Below, in pieces: positions 45,175 through 53,913 of a stretch of 64,000 bases of DNA. The stretch's first letter is position 1. Every line of letters begins with the position of its first letter. The DNA is from Pseudomonas veronii (GTDB taxonomy: Bacteria > Pseudomonadota > Gammaproteobacteria > Pseudomonadales > Pseudomonadaceae), in contig NZ_JYLL01000003.1 in the NCBI RefSeq assembly GCF_001439695.1, positions 124,001-188,000 on the forward strand, given 5' to 3'. The position numbers and the translations under genes are program-made. The notes below the pieces were generated by a model. The model saw only the letters and a program-made list of their open reading frames with translations, did no database searches and was not told the origin of the DNA.

Positions 45175-46353
45175 TTACTGCCCAGCCAAGCGGGTTTGCA
45201 AATAACGATAAAGCCCGGCCGCACTCTTTCGATAGCCTTGCTCGTTCAGGTGAACCAGATCGTTCTGAGCAAGGTGGTCGGCCTGCCAAGCCTCAATCGA
45301 ACAGGGGCCTCCCATATACGCTTGCCAGTCCCAGAACAGAGCCCCCGCGCGTAAGGCGGCCTGCCGTTGGATCTGGATGACCCGAGACAGATTTTTCGGC
45401 TGACGCTCTTCGCACGCCATGCCGGACCGCTGCTTTATCGAGTCTGCCGGCCCGACCAACAAAAGCACGGTGGCGGGTAATGTGCGGCGCAAGAACGCGA
45501 GCTTTTCAAGCAACTCATCGTGATAACGCCTCGGATCCAGATCGTCATCGAACGCTTCGTTACCGCCATACGCCAGCACCAGCAGGTCGGGATGCAGCGC
45601 GTTCAACGTATGCTCCCATCCGGCCTGCCACGAATCGACCGAATTCAGGGTTGCACCGTTGATACCCAGTGCCGAGTAAGTCACTCCAGTCTGTTGCTGT
45701 GACTCGATATTCCAGCCGCCGAGCGCAACCCCCCGTTCACTGATGATCGCCAGGTCCAATGGCAGGGCCAGATTTTCGAGCGCCCGACTGAACCGCCATT
45801 GCCCGGAAGTCGACAACAATGGCACCGCCATGTGACGAATGCCGTCATCCGCCACCAAACCGCTGTCAACATCAGCTCGGTACAGCGCAGAAACCCGGTA
45901 GCGCATTTCATGGGGTTCTCGCACACCAATCCTGACGTGGGCGTTGGGCGCCACGGGCAACGCCAGATAACCACCGAGCGGGAATTCATCGCTGTGCTGA
46001 TAACGGCTTGAAATCAGGCGCCATTGGTCACTATCAGCCGCCAGTACCACTTGATCGTAACGGGTGCCTGGGACCGGTGTAGCCGCGACGAAACCTATTC
46101 CGCCCTCACCATATTGCAGTTGGAACAAACGGCGCATTTCACCGGAAAACCAATCAGCCGCCGTATGGGAGTCGCCCAACTGCACGATATTGACGGAACT
46201 ACCGTGCGAAACCTTGAGCTTGTCGGCCAACGTCACTAAACCAGAAACAGGCACTGCTTGCGGTTCTGCCGCCAAGGCCCGAATCGAGAACAGCGCACTG
46301 CATCCGCCTGACACCGCCAGCAACACCATCGAGCGACATAGCCATAGCCACAT
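45175..46353 (-). CDS. Exported SGNH/GDSL hydrolase, possibly peptidoglycan or polysaccharide O-acetylesterase
   Basis: A 392-residue protein with an N-terminal signal (MWLWLCRSMVLLAVSGGCSA). SGNH blocks are visible: block I VNIVQLGDSHTAADW with the nucleophile Ser, block III-like LLVLAYGGNEAFD with Gly and Asn, and block V NDLVHLNEQGY with the Asp-x-x-His pair. An inserted beta-rich domain (about 95-210) lies between blocks I and III, like periplasmic peptidoglycan O-acetylesterases of the Ape1/PatB kind. No acetyltransferase partner is near. Start at 46353 has RBS AGGGGA; the frame is open 39 codons further up without one. Confidence 0.75.
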   Translation of the reverse strand: MWLWLCRSMVLLAVSGGCSALFSIRALAAEPQAVPVSGLVTLADKLKVSHGSSVNIVQLGDSHTAADWFSGEMRRLFQLQYGEGGIGFVAATPVPGTRYDQVVLAADSDQWRLISSRYQHSDEFPLGGYLALPVAPNAHVRIGVREPHEMRYRVSALYRADVDSGLVADDGIRHMAVPLLSTSGQWRFSRALENLALPLDLAIISERGVALGGWNIESQQQTGVTYSALGINGATLNSVDSWQAGWEHTLNALHPDLLVLAYGGNEAFDDDLDPRRYHDELLEKLAFLRRTLPATVLLLVGPADSIKQRSGMACEERQPKNLSRVIQIQRQAALRAGALFWDWQAYMGGPCSIEAWQADHLAQNDLVHLNEQGYRKSAAGLYRYLQTRLAGQ

Positions 46354-46483
46354 GTTGCAGTCCCCTGACCATCCCGATAGTTGACTATAGCCGTCGCTCA
46401 GCGGCACAGGCCCGATAAAAATCCGCGCCGTGCGGGGCATTTTTTTGCCTGGAGAAAACCTCCAACACACGGGAGATCAACAG

Positions 46484-46554
46484 GTGGGAGGGGGCTTGCT
46501 CCCGATAGCGGTGGGTCAGTCAACACTGCTATCGGGAGCAAGCCCCCTCCCACA
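46484..46554. repeat. Short REPIN, TGTGGGAGGGGG class, 71 bp
   Basis: Arms as in the 89-bp copies (first base lost), but the spacer has only GATAGCGGTGGGTCAGTCAA and CACTGCTATC; about 18 bp of the middle is missing. Confidence 0.88.
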
Positions 46555-46575
46555 ATTACCGGCGTACACCCGTGG

Positions 46576-47637
46576 TTACTGGATCTCGTCAGGCTTGACG
46601 ATCACCCAGTTCTTGTCCGCCGTCACCGGCAAGCCTTCCTTGGCCTGGGCGGCCGCGTGCTTGGCCATCATGCCGTTGAGCTGGGTCATGTACTTGTCTT
46701 TGCGGTTGACCCACAGGTGAATGCCGCCCTTGGCCACGTCCACATCGTGGAACAGCATGTAGCCGTCGCTGGTCGGGGTATCGCCGCCGACGATTACCGG
46801 CTTTTTCCATTCGTCGATGTAGGTCAGGATCGCGGCGTGCTTACCGGCCATCCAGGTCGCCGGGGTCCACAGGTAGGGGGTCAATTCCAGACCGAGGTTG
46901 GCTTTTTCGTCGTATTTGCCGGCAGTGATCTGCTTGCGTGCGGTGGTCAGTTCGCCGGTCTTGCGGTCCTTGAGCAGGGTGCTCACGCCGATGACGTTCT
47001 GCGGTTTGACGTTGTAGCCGTACTTCGGATCGGCAGCGACCATGCGTACCAGCTCTTCCGACGCGGCGGTCATCACATACACCTCGATGCCGTTTTCCAT
47101 GAGCTTGTTGTACAGCTCAGCCTGACCGGTGAAGACTTTCGGCGGCTGGACTTCGGAGTTCTTCACCGCGTCGCCTTCGAAATAGCTGACCGGCACTGGC
47201 TTGCCGGAGGCCATCAACTCATCGACCTGGACCTTGAGTTCCTTGAGGGTAAAACCTGCAAACACCTGGGCCACCCACGGGTAGCAGACCATGTCGTCCA
47301 CTTCGCAGAGGCGATAGTAGTAACTGAACAGGCTTTCCTTATGCTCGGCGGTGTCTTTGAAGGGCATAAGCTTGAGCGACGGGTCGAGGCTGTCGCGGGT
47401 GATCAGGCCCTTGTTTTCCATGTAGGGCAGCAGGGACTCTTCGAGGTCGTAGCGGTAGCTGGTGTTGTCCATGTCGAACACCGCGAAGTTACCCTTGTTG
47501 GCGTTGGCGGCGATCATTTCGTTCAGTTGCTTGGCGGCCGGGGCCGGCCAGTGTTTCAACTCGGTGGCGGCGAACGCCTGGCCGGCGAGTGCGAGGCAGA
47601 ATGCGGCGGATACCAGTAGTTTCGGCGCGAGCTTCAT
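46576..47637 (-). CDS. pchP: Phosphorylcholine phosphatase
   Basis: A 353-residue periplasmic HAD-superfamily phosphatase that releases phosphate from phosphorylcholine. A signal peptide (ending GQAFAATE) is followed by HAD motif I FAVFDMDNTSYRYD, motif II YVMTAASEELVRM with the Ser, and motif III/IV VIVGGDTPTSDGYMLFHD with the Asp pair. These agree with PchP of P. aeruginosa (PA5292). With phospholipase C it allows use of phosphatidylcholine as C, N and P source. It stands alone, divergent from tcyP. Confidence 0.9.
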   Translation of the reverse strand: MKLAPKLLVSAAFCLALAGQAFAATELKHWPAPAAKQLNEMIAANANKGNFAVFDMDNTSYRYDLEESLLPYMENKGLITRDSLDPSLKLMPFKDTAEHKESLFSYYYRLCEVDDMVCYPWVAQVFAGFTLKELKVQVDELMASGKPVPVSYFEGDAVKNSEVQPPKVFTGQAELYNKLMENGIEVYVMTAASEELVRMVAADPKYGYNVKPQNVIGVSTLLKDRKTGELTTARKQITAGKYDEKANLGLELTPYLWTPATWMAGKHAAILTYIDEWKKPVIVGGDTPTSDGYMLFHDVDVAKGGIHLWVNRKDKYMTQLNGMMAKHAAAQAKEGLPVTADKNWVIVKPDEIQ

Positions 47638-47878
47638 AGGCGTTGTCTCCCTGAGTGAAAGACATCGACGCTAACAAATCCCTGTGACAGTTTTCGCCCG
47701 GTCGCGACCGCTTGCGTTCTGATTCCGCCATTGCCATGTGCCTGAGCGCCAACTACTTATTCCAAAAACGACAGACACCATTCCATATTGGTATTAAATC
47801 AATATATATCAAGCTGTTAGGCTTCCCGGTTCGCAATCGCAGGCTCACGCGATTGGCAACACTCTCAACGGAGCTTCA
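47638..47878. other. 241-nt divergent promoter region pchP / tcyP
   Basis: This gap must hold both promoters. A strongly A/T-rich stretch at about 47775-47815 (GGTATTAAATCAATATATAT) precedes tcyP and is a plausible site for its promoter and for an activator such as CysB, but I cannot define a box. Confidence 0.35.
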
Positions 47879-49270
47879 ATGAATCTGCCCCTGATTCTCA
47901 ACTTACTGGTGTTCGTGGCCCTGTTGCTGGGCCTGGCACAAACCCGTCGAACGAACTGGAGCCTCGCCAAGAAGGTCCTGTTCGCCCTGATACTCGGCGT
48001 GGCGTTCGGTACGGCCTTGCACACCATTTACGGCGATGGCAACCCGGTCCTCAAAGCCTCTATCGGCTGGTTCGATCTGGTCGGCAACGGTTATGTGCAG
48101 TTGCTGCAAATGATCGTGATCCCGCTGGTGTTCGCTTCGATCCTCAGCGCCGTGGCACGTCTGCACAACGCCGCGTCCCTGGGCAAGATCAGCTTCCTGA
48201 CCATCGGCACCCTACTGTTCACCACCGCGATTGCGGCGCTGATCGGCATCGGCCTGACCAACCTGTTCGGCCTCACCGCCGAAGGCCTGGTGGCCGGCAC
48301 CCAGGAAATGGCGCGCCTGCAAGTGATCCAGAACGACTACGCGGGCAAGGTCGCCGACCTGAATATCCCGCAGTTGCTGTTGTCGTTCGTGCCGCAAAAC
48401 CCGTTCGCCGACCTGGCCCGCGCCAAGCCGACCTCGATCATCAGCGTGGTGATCTTCGCCGCCTTCCTCGGCGTGGCCGCGCTGCAACTGCTCAAGGATG
48501 ACGTGGAAAAGGGCCAGAAAGTGCTCAACGCCATCGACACCCTGCAAGCCTGGGTGATGCGCCTGGTGCGCCTGGTGATGAAGCTCACGCCCTACGGCGT
48601 ATTGGCGCTGATGACCAAGGTGGTCGCCGGCTCCAACCTGCAAGACATCATCAAGCTCGGCAGTTTTGTCGTGGTCTCGTACCTGGCGCTGGGGCTGATG
48701 TTCGTCGTGCATGGCCTGCTGCTGTCGCTGGCCGGGATCAACCCGCTGCGCTTCTTGCGCAAGGTCTGGCCGGTGCTGACGTTCGCCTTCACCAGCCGCT
48801 CCAGCGCGGCGGCGATCCCGCTGAGTATCGAAGCGCAGACCCGCCGCCTGGGCATCCCGCACGCCATCGCCGGTTTCGCCGCCTCGTTCGGCGCGACCAT
48901 CGGCCAGAACGGTTGCGCCGGTCTCTACCCGGCAATGCTGGCGGTGATGGTCGCGCCGACGGTCGGCATCAACCCGTTGGACCCGCTGTGGATCGCGACC
49001 CTGGTGGCGATTGTGACCTTGAGTTCGGCGGGCGTTGCCGGCGTGGGCGGTGGGGCGACGTTTGCCGCGCTGATCGTACTGCCGGCGATGGGCTTGCCGG
49101 TGTCACTGGTGGCGCTGCTGATTTCCGTGGAGCCGCTGATCGACATGGGCCGTACCGCGTTGAACGTGAACGGTTCGATGACAGCCGGGGCGATTACCAG
49201 CCAGATCATGCAGCAGACGGATAAAGAACGGCTGAATGCGGATGAGCATGCGGAGTTGGCGCAGGCCTGA
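47879..49270 (+). CDS. tcyP: L-cystine sodium symporter TcyP (DAACS family)
   Basis: A 463-residue inner-membrane transporter of the dicarboxylate/amino acid:cation symporter family. Several helices are visible, with the family motifs [61 protein letters not shown] and [20 protein letters not shown]. The opening [25 protein letters not shown] is typical of TcyP and not of DctA/GltP. It imports cystine as a sulfur source. No partner gene. Confidence 0.92.
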   Translation: MNLPLILNLLVFVALLLGLAQTRRTNWSLAKKVLFALILGVAFGTALHTIYGDGNPVLKASIGWFDLVGNGYVQLLQMIVIPLVFASILSAVARLHNAASLGKISFLTIGTLLFTTAIAALIGIGLTNLFGLTAEGLVAGTQEMARLQVIQNDYAGKVADLNIPQLLLSFVPQNPFADLARAKPTSIISVVIFAAFLGVAALQLLKDDVEKGQKVLNAIDTLQAWVMRLVRLVMKLTPYGVLALMTKVVAGSNLQDIIKLGSFVVVSYLALGLMFVVHGLLLSLAGINPLRFLRKVWPVLTFAFTSRSSAAAIPLSIEAQTRRLGIPHAIAGFAASFGATIGQNGCAGLYPAMLAVMVAPTVGINPLDPLWIATLVAIVTLSSAGVAGVGGGATFAALIVLPAMGLPVSLVALLISVEPLIDMGRTALNVNGSMTAGAITSQIMQQTDKERLNADEHAELAQA

Positions 49271-49276
49271 TAGACC

Positions 49277-49367
49277 GCTATCGGGGGCAAGTCGAATCGT
49301 CGCACCGCCCCTCCCACACTTGATCGCATTCACTCGGTCAAATGTGGGAGGGGGCTTGCCCCCGATG
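49277..49367. repeat. Outward-facing REP pair with interrupted left arm
   Basis: Left arm ATCGGGGGCAAG + TCGAATCGTCGCACCGC (49292-49308) + CCCTCCCACAC is the same as at 38008; the right arm is intact. The spacer has GATCGCATTCACTCGGTCAA. Located between convergent tcyP and folA. Confidence 0.87.
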
Positions 49368-49370
49368 CTT

Positions 49371-49883
49371 TTAGGCTTTTTCCCAGACTTCGAAGTTGTA
49401 AGCCGGCTTGTCACCTTCGGCTGGGTTCTGCAGATTGGAAACCAACTTCCACTGGTTCTCATCAAACGCCGGAAACCACGCATCCCCTTCCGGGCTCAGC
49501 GCCACCCGCGTCAGGTACAGGCGATCCGCCTGTTCCAGCCCCTGCGCATAAAGCTGCGCGCCGCCGATCAACATCAGCTCATCCACGCCCTGCTCCAGGG
49601 CCCACGCTTGCGCACGCGCCACCGCCGCTTCAAGCGACGGAAAAACTTCCGCACCTTCCAGCGCCAGGTCGGTCTGACGACTGACCACAATGTTCAAGCG
49701 CCCCGGCAGCGGTCGACCCAGGGAATCCCAGGTCTTGCGCCCCATGATGATCGGCTTGCCCAGGGTGGTGGCCTTGAAATATTTGAAATCCCCCGGCAAA
49801 TGCCAGGGCATGCTGTTGTCGACGCCGATCACACGGTTTTCACCGAGGGCTGCGATCAGGCTTAGAGGGAGAGTTTTTTTCAT
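49371..49883 (-). CDS. folA: Dihydrofolate reductase
   Basis: Reduces dihydrofolate with NADPH, the partner reaction to thyA at 62969. The 170-residue protein begins SLIAALGENRVIGVDNSMPWHLPGDFKYFK with the substrate Asp/Glu region, then IIMGRKTWDSLGRPLPGR and LMLIGGAQLYAQGL. I chose the ATG at 49883; an upstream extension of 13 residues has no homology. The frame ends 3 nt from the REP pair. Confidence 0.96.
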   Translation of the reverse strand: MKKTLPLSLIAALGENRVIGVDNSMPWHLPGDFKYFKATTLGKPIIMGRKTWDSLGRPLPGRLNIVVSRQTDLALEGAEVFPSLEAAVARAQAWALEQGVDELMLIGGAQLYAQGLEQADRLYLTRVALSPEGDAWFPAFDENQWKLVSNLQNPAEGDKPAYNFEVWEKA

Positions 49884-49973
49884 GGCGACGAGAATACCAG
49901 AGCCACGCGAAGCGTACCCCAACCGGCTGCACAGCGGTTATGCTCCAGGCTCACTGACACAACAGGACGGCGC

Positions 49974-51353
49974 GTGACTGCACTGACCCCCCTGCAAACA
50001 CTCTGGCTGACGGAAACCGTGCGCCTGCGCGAAGAACACGCCGGCCCGCTGGAAGATCAGCAAGCCAATCGCCTGGCCCGCACGGCCGGTGGCGACCTGC
50101 CGACGCGCATTCAACAGCGCGCCCTGCACCTGGCCGAGCGCGATGGGCTGACAACCGCCCTCATCCGCTGGCTGCAAGGTGCGCGTTTGGCCCTGATACT
50201 GCTGGCGATAGTCGCGGTGATCAGTGGTGCGGGCCTGGCCTTTGCTGCGCTGGGTAACGGCTTGACCCCGGTGAATGTGTTCTGGGCGCTGGGCAGCCTG
50301 CTCGGCTTGAACCTGATCCTGCTGATCAGTTGGGCATTGGGCCTGCTGTTTGCCGGAGAACACAGCGCCAGCCTTGGCCGGCTGTGGTTGTGGCTCAGCG
50401 AAAAATTCGCGCGTGACGCCAAAGCCGCGCAACTGGCGCCGGCGTTGCTGCTGCTATTGCAGCGCCAGAAGCTCAATCGCTGGGCCGTCGGGGTGCTGGT
50501 CAACAGCCTGTGGTTACTCGCGTTGCTCAGCGCGCTGGCGATCCTGCTGACGCTGCTCGCCACCCGGCGCTACGGTTTTGTGTGGGAAACCACCATCCTC
50601 GGCGCCGACACCTTCGTCGCCGTGACCCAAGCCCTCGGCGCCCTGCCCGCCCTGCTTGGTTTCAACGTCCCCACGGTGGAGATGATCCGCGCCAGCGGCG
50701 ATTCCGCCCTGAACATCGACAGCGCCCGCCAGGCCTGGGCCGCCTGGCTGGTGGGCGTGTTGCTGGTCTACGGCCTGTTGCCGCGGTTGATTCTCGCCCT
50801 GCTGTGCCTGTGGCGCTGGAAACGCGGACGCGCCGCCCTGCGCCTGGACCTCAACCTGCCCGGCTACAGCCAACTGCGCGAACGCCTGATGCCGAGCAGC
50901 GAACGGCTTGGGGTCAACGATGCGGCACCGGAGCAGTTGCACGCCGTCAGCGGCGGCGTCAGCGAACTGCACAGCGACGGCGCTCTGGTGGTCGCCATCG
51001 AACTCGACGACCAGCACCCGTGGCCGCCGAAGCTGCCGGGCAACGTGCAGAACGCCGGCATCCTCGACAGCCGCGAATCACGCCACAAACTGCTGGAACA
51101 ACTGACCCGCTTCCCGCCCGCGCGCCTGGCCATCGCCTGCGACCCGCGCCGCTCGCCCGACCGGGGCAGCCTGGCGCTGATCGCCGAACTGGCGCGCAGC
51201 GCCAGCGCCACCCGCGTGTGGCTGCTGCAAGCGCCACCCGGCCAGGCGCTGGACGCCGAGCGCCTGGGCGATTGGCACGCGGCGCTGCAACAACTGGAAC
51301 TGCCCTTCGCCGATTGCGCGCCGTTGAACTGGCTGGAGAGCGGCCATGACTAA
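49974..51353 (+). CDS. DUF2868 membrane protein, partner of the GTPase
   Basis: A 459-residue protein with a GTG start behind CAGGACGG. Four hydrophobic helices lie at about 65-90, 95-125, 162-188 and 258-285; the C-terminal third (about 295-459) is soluble and should face the cytoplasm (VSELHSDGALVVAIELDDQ, LAIACDPRRSPDRGSLALI). It matches the DUF2868 family, which is found in tandem with DUF3482 GTPases. The last 8 nt overlap the GTPase start, so the two are co-translated. Function unknown. Confidence 0.85.
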   Translation: MTALTPLQTLWLTETVRLREEHAGPLEDQQANRLARTAGGDLPTRIQQRALHLAERDGLTTALIRWLQGARLALILLAIVAVISGAGLAFAALGNGLTPVNVFWALGSLLGLNLILLISWALGLLFAGEHSASLGRLWLWLSEKFARDAKAAQLAPALLLLLQRQKLNRWAVGVLVNSLWLLALLSALAILLTLLATRRYGFVWETTILGADTFVAVTQALGALPALLGFNVPTVEMIRASGDSALNIDSARQAWAAWLVGVLLVYGLLPRLILALLCLWRWKRGRAALRLDLNLPGYSQLRERLMPSSERLGVNDAAPEQLHAVSGGVSELHSDGALVVAIELDDQHPWPPKLPGNVQNAGILDSRESRHKLLEQLTRFPPARLAIACDPRRSPDRGSLALIAELARSASATRVWLLQAPPGQALDAERLGDWHAALQQLELPFADCAPLNWLESGHD

Positions 51354-52713
51354 ACCCCTGAAACTCGCCGTGGTCGGCCACACCAATGTCGGCAAGACCT
51401 CGCTGCTGCGCACCCTGACCCGCGATGTCGGTTTCGGCGAAGTCTCCCATCGCCCCAGCACCACGCGGCATGTCGAAGGCGCGCGCTTGTCGGTCGAGGG
51501 CGAAGCCCTGCTGGAACTCTACGACACCCCCGGCCTGGAAGACGCCATCGCCCTGCTCGACTATCTGGAGCGCCTCGATCGCCCCGGCGAACGCCTCGAC
51601 GGCCCGGCACGCCTGGCGCGGTTCCTCGAAGGCAGCGAAGCCCGCCAGCGTTTCGAACAGGAAGCCAAGGTGCTGCGCCAACTGCTGGCCTCCGACGCCG
51701 GCCTGTATGTGATCGACGCCCGCGAGCCGGTGCTGGCCAAGTACCGCGACGAACTGCAAGTGCTGGCCAGTTGCGGCAAACCGTTATTGCCCGTGCTCAA
51801 CTTCGTCAGCAGCAACGATCATCGCGAACCGGACTGGCGCGAAGCCCTGGCCCGCCTCGGCCTGCACGCACTGGTGCGGTTCGACAGCGTCGCGCCGCCG
51901 GAAGACGGCGAACGCCGCCTGTATGAAAGCCTCGCCCTGCTACTGGAAAACGCCCGGCCCCAACTGGAACGGCTGATCCTCGACCAGCACGCCCAACGCC
52001 AGGCCCGCCAGCAAAGTGCCGCGCGGCTGATCGCCGAACTGCTGATCGACTGCGCCGCGTGCCGGCGCAGCGTGGTCACTGAAGAGGAACCGCAAGCCAT
52101 CGGCGATTTGCGCAAGGCTGTGCGCCAGCGCGAGCAGCGTTGCGTGGAAGCCTTGCTCAAGCTGTTCGGCTTCCGCCCGCAGGACGCCGCCGCCAGCGAC
52201 TTGCCGCTGCTCGACGGGCGCTGGGGCGATGACCTGTTCAACCCGGAAACCCTCAAGCAACTCGGCGTGCGCGTCGGCGGCGGGATTGCCGCCGGCGCGG
52301 CCGCCGGTGCCGGGGTCGACCTGCTGGTGGGTGGGTTGACCCTTGGCGCCGCCGCGCTGGCGGGCGCCATTGCCGGTGGCGCGCTGCAAACCGCGCGCAG
52401 CTATGGCGGGCGCCTGCTGGGCAAAATCAAGGGCCAGCGCGAGCTGACCGTCGACGACAGCGTGCTGCGCCTGCTGGCCCTGCGCCAACGCCAATTGCTC
52501 AAGGCCCTGAACCTGCGCGGTCATGCGGCGATGCACAGCATCAAGGTCGACACGCCGCAGGACAAGACCTGGCGCGAAGGCAAACTGCCCGATGCCCTGC
52601 ACAAGGCCCGCGCCCACCCGCAGTGGTCGTCCCTCAACCCCCACGCCAAATTGAGCCAGGCCGAGCGCCAGGAGCAGGTCGAAGCCCTGGCCGCCCGGCT
52701 CGATGAAGCGTGA
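51346..52713 (+). CDS. DUF3482 GTPase
   Basis: A 455-residue TRAFAC-type GTPase. G1 is VVGHTNVGKTSLLRTL at about residues 7-22, a Thr for G2 is in STTRHVEGA, and G3 is ELYDTPGLEDAI. The usual NKxD is not seen; LPVLNFVSSND at about 145-155 is the best G4 candidate. A long helical middle leads to a Gly/Ala-rich hydrophobic stretch (about 305-350, VGGGIAAGAAAGAGVDLL), which may insert in membrane, in the style of dynamin-like or interferon-inducible GTPases. Cellular role unknown. Confidence 0.85.
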   Translation: MTKPLKLAVVGHTNVGKTSLLRTLTRDVGFGEVSHRPSTTRHVEGARLSVEGEALLELYDTPGLEDAIALLDYLERLDRPGERLDGPARLARFLEGSEARQRFEQEAKVLRQLLASDAGLYVIDAREPVLAKYRDELQVLASCGKPLLPVLNFVSSNDHREPDWREALARLGLHALVRFDSVAPPEDGERRLYESLALLLENARPQLERLILDQHAQRQARQQSAARLIAELLIDCAACRRSVVTEEEPQAIGDLRKAVRQREQRCVEALLKLFGFRPQDAAASDLPLLDGRWGDDLFNPETLKQLGVRVGGGIAAGAAAGAGVDLLVGGLTLGAAALAGAIAGGALQTARSYGGRLLGKIKGQRELTVDDSVLRLLALRQRQLLKALNLRGHAAMHSIKVDTPQDKTWREGKLPDALHKARAHPQWSSLNPHAKLSQAERQEQVEALAARLDEA

Positions 52714-52722
52714 CCGCGCTTA

Positions 52723-53262
52723 TTAGTGTGCGTACCACTCAAAGCCCAGAAAGGTCGTACACAACGTGCGGATCAGCTCTTTATCGGCCTTGTCCGCAAT
52801 ACCGTCGCGGTCGATGTCACTATTGGTAAACGATTCCAGCACCCCGTCGCCATCGCCGTCATAGGCGGCGGCCTTGTAGATCAGCGAGCCCTTGCACTGC
52901 GGCGCCGTGCGTTCTTGGAATTCCAGCTTGACCGCGTTGGGCGTGCCGGCCTTGGCGTAATGATCGACGTACAGCGTCAACGTGCGCTGCCAGTGGCTGC
53001 GCCGATTGAACCAGTTCAATTTCAAAAAGCAGTCGGCGAAAGTGTCCACCCGCTGTTTTTCCAGCCGACAAGGGCGAGTGACCGGGTTCAGATCGTCCGC
53101 CCATTGCAGGTCGACCCGGCCGTCCGCGCTCATGTCCACGGCGAAGATCTCGTGGATCAGTTCATCAGGACAGCCAGCCTGCTGCTCATAGAAGTGCAGG
53201 ATGACTGTGTCCGCCCGACCGTTGCCGCTCATGTCCTGGGCCGTCACTTTTAAGTAGCGCAT
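52723..53262 (-). CDS. Hypothetical protein with repeated calcium-type acidic loops
   Basis: I do not recognise a named family. The 179-residue product has no signal peptide or membrane helix. It carries four loops of the D-x-[DSN]-x-[DN]-G type: DMSGNGRADTV (about 10-20), DMSADGRVDL (about 43-52), DGDGDGVLESF (about 145-155) and DIDRDGIADKAD (about 159-170), like EF-hand or FG-GAP/VCBS calcium sites. Four Cys are spread through the middle. A strong RBS AAGGAG precedes the ATG. It converges on the GTPase gene and stands just after the phosphonate cluster. Confidence 0.65.
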   Translation of the reverse strand: MRYLKVTAQDMSGNGRADTVILHFYEQQAGCPDELIHEIFAVDMSADGRVDLQWADDLNPVTRPCRLEKQRVDTFADCFLKLNWFNRRSHWQRTLTLYVDHYAKAGTPNAVKLEFQERTAPQCKGSLIYKAAAYDGDGDGVLESFTNSDIDRDGIADKADKELIRTLCTTFLGFEWYAH

Positions 53263-53355
53263 CAGCGTTGCTCCTTGGATTGAAGAAGCAAGCCACCTTA
53301 GTGATCCGACCTCAGGGGCTCTAGGCGGCGCATCTGCGTTTGGCGTAAGGCCAAT

Positions 53356-53913
53356 CTACGCAACCAGTAGCCGCGCGGCCTTGGCCTTGAGTACCTGCAG
53401 ATCGAGCACCGGCACCTGCGCTTGCTTGGCCTGTTCGTCCCAGTGGCGCAGACGCAGGCTGATGGCGTAGAGCGGGTCTTGCTCGAACGCCCGCGCTTCG
53501 TCAGGCGTCATTGCCCCGCCTTGATACGCCAGCGTGCGGCGGCTGGCTTCGCTCAACCGGGCGTAGTAGTCCGGCTGGCTGAATGTCAGGTAGCGCTTGG
53601 CCTCGACGTGATATTCCACCAGCCGCGCCAGGCGCTCGCTGAAACCGACGCGGCGCAGGTAATCGGCGCCCAGCCGCTCATGGCTGACCACGCCATAGCC
53701 GCCCATGTTCGCACCGCCCTGGCCGCAAAGATGGCCGATATCGTGGAAAAACGCCGCCAGCACCACTTCATCGTCGAAGCCTTCGGCCATGGCCCACTGC
53801 GCGGCCTGGGACATGTGTTCGAGCTGCGACACCGCCTCGCCGATGTAATCCGCCGTGCCGTGTTGCTCGTACAGGCCGAAAACCTCGGCAATCACCTGCT
53901 GCGGATTCATCAT
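53356..53913 (-). CDS. PhnZ-like HD-domain mixed-valent diiron oxygenase
   Basis: A 185-residue HD protein of the phosphonate-associated group. Compared with PhnZ, which cleaves (R)-1-hydroxy-2-aminoethylphosphonate to glycine and phosphate, the metal and substrate residues are all found: Tyr23, Glu26, His33, His57-Asp58, His61, His78, His102 and Lys106, each one or two positions off the PhnZ numbers as I remember them, and a late Asp in RLRHWDEQ. The ATG at 53913 overlaps the oxidoreductase stop as ATGA. No phnY is present nearby, so the source of its substrate is open. Confidence 0.82.
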   Translation of the reverse strand: MMNPQQVIAEVFGLYEQHGTADYIGEAVSQLEHMSQAAQWAMAEGFDDEVVLAAFFHDIGHLCGQGGANMGGYGVVSHERLGADYLRRVGFSERLARLVEYHVEAKRYLTFSQPDYYARLSEASRRTLAYQGGAMTPDEARAFEQDPLYAISLRLRHWDEQAKQAQVPVLDLQVLKAKAARLLVA

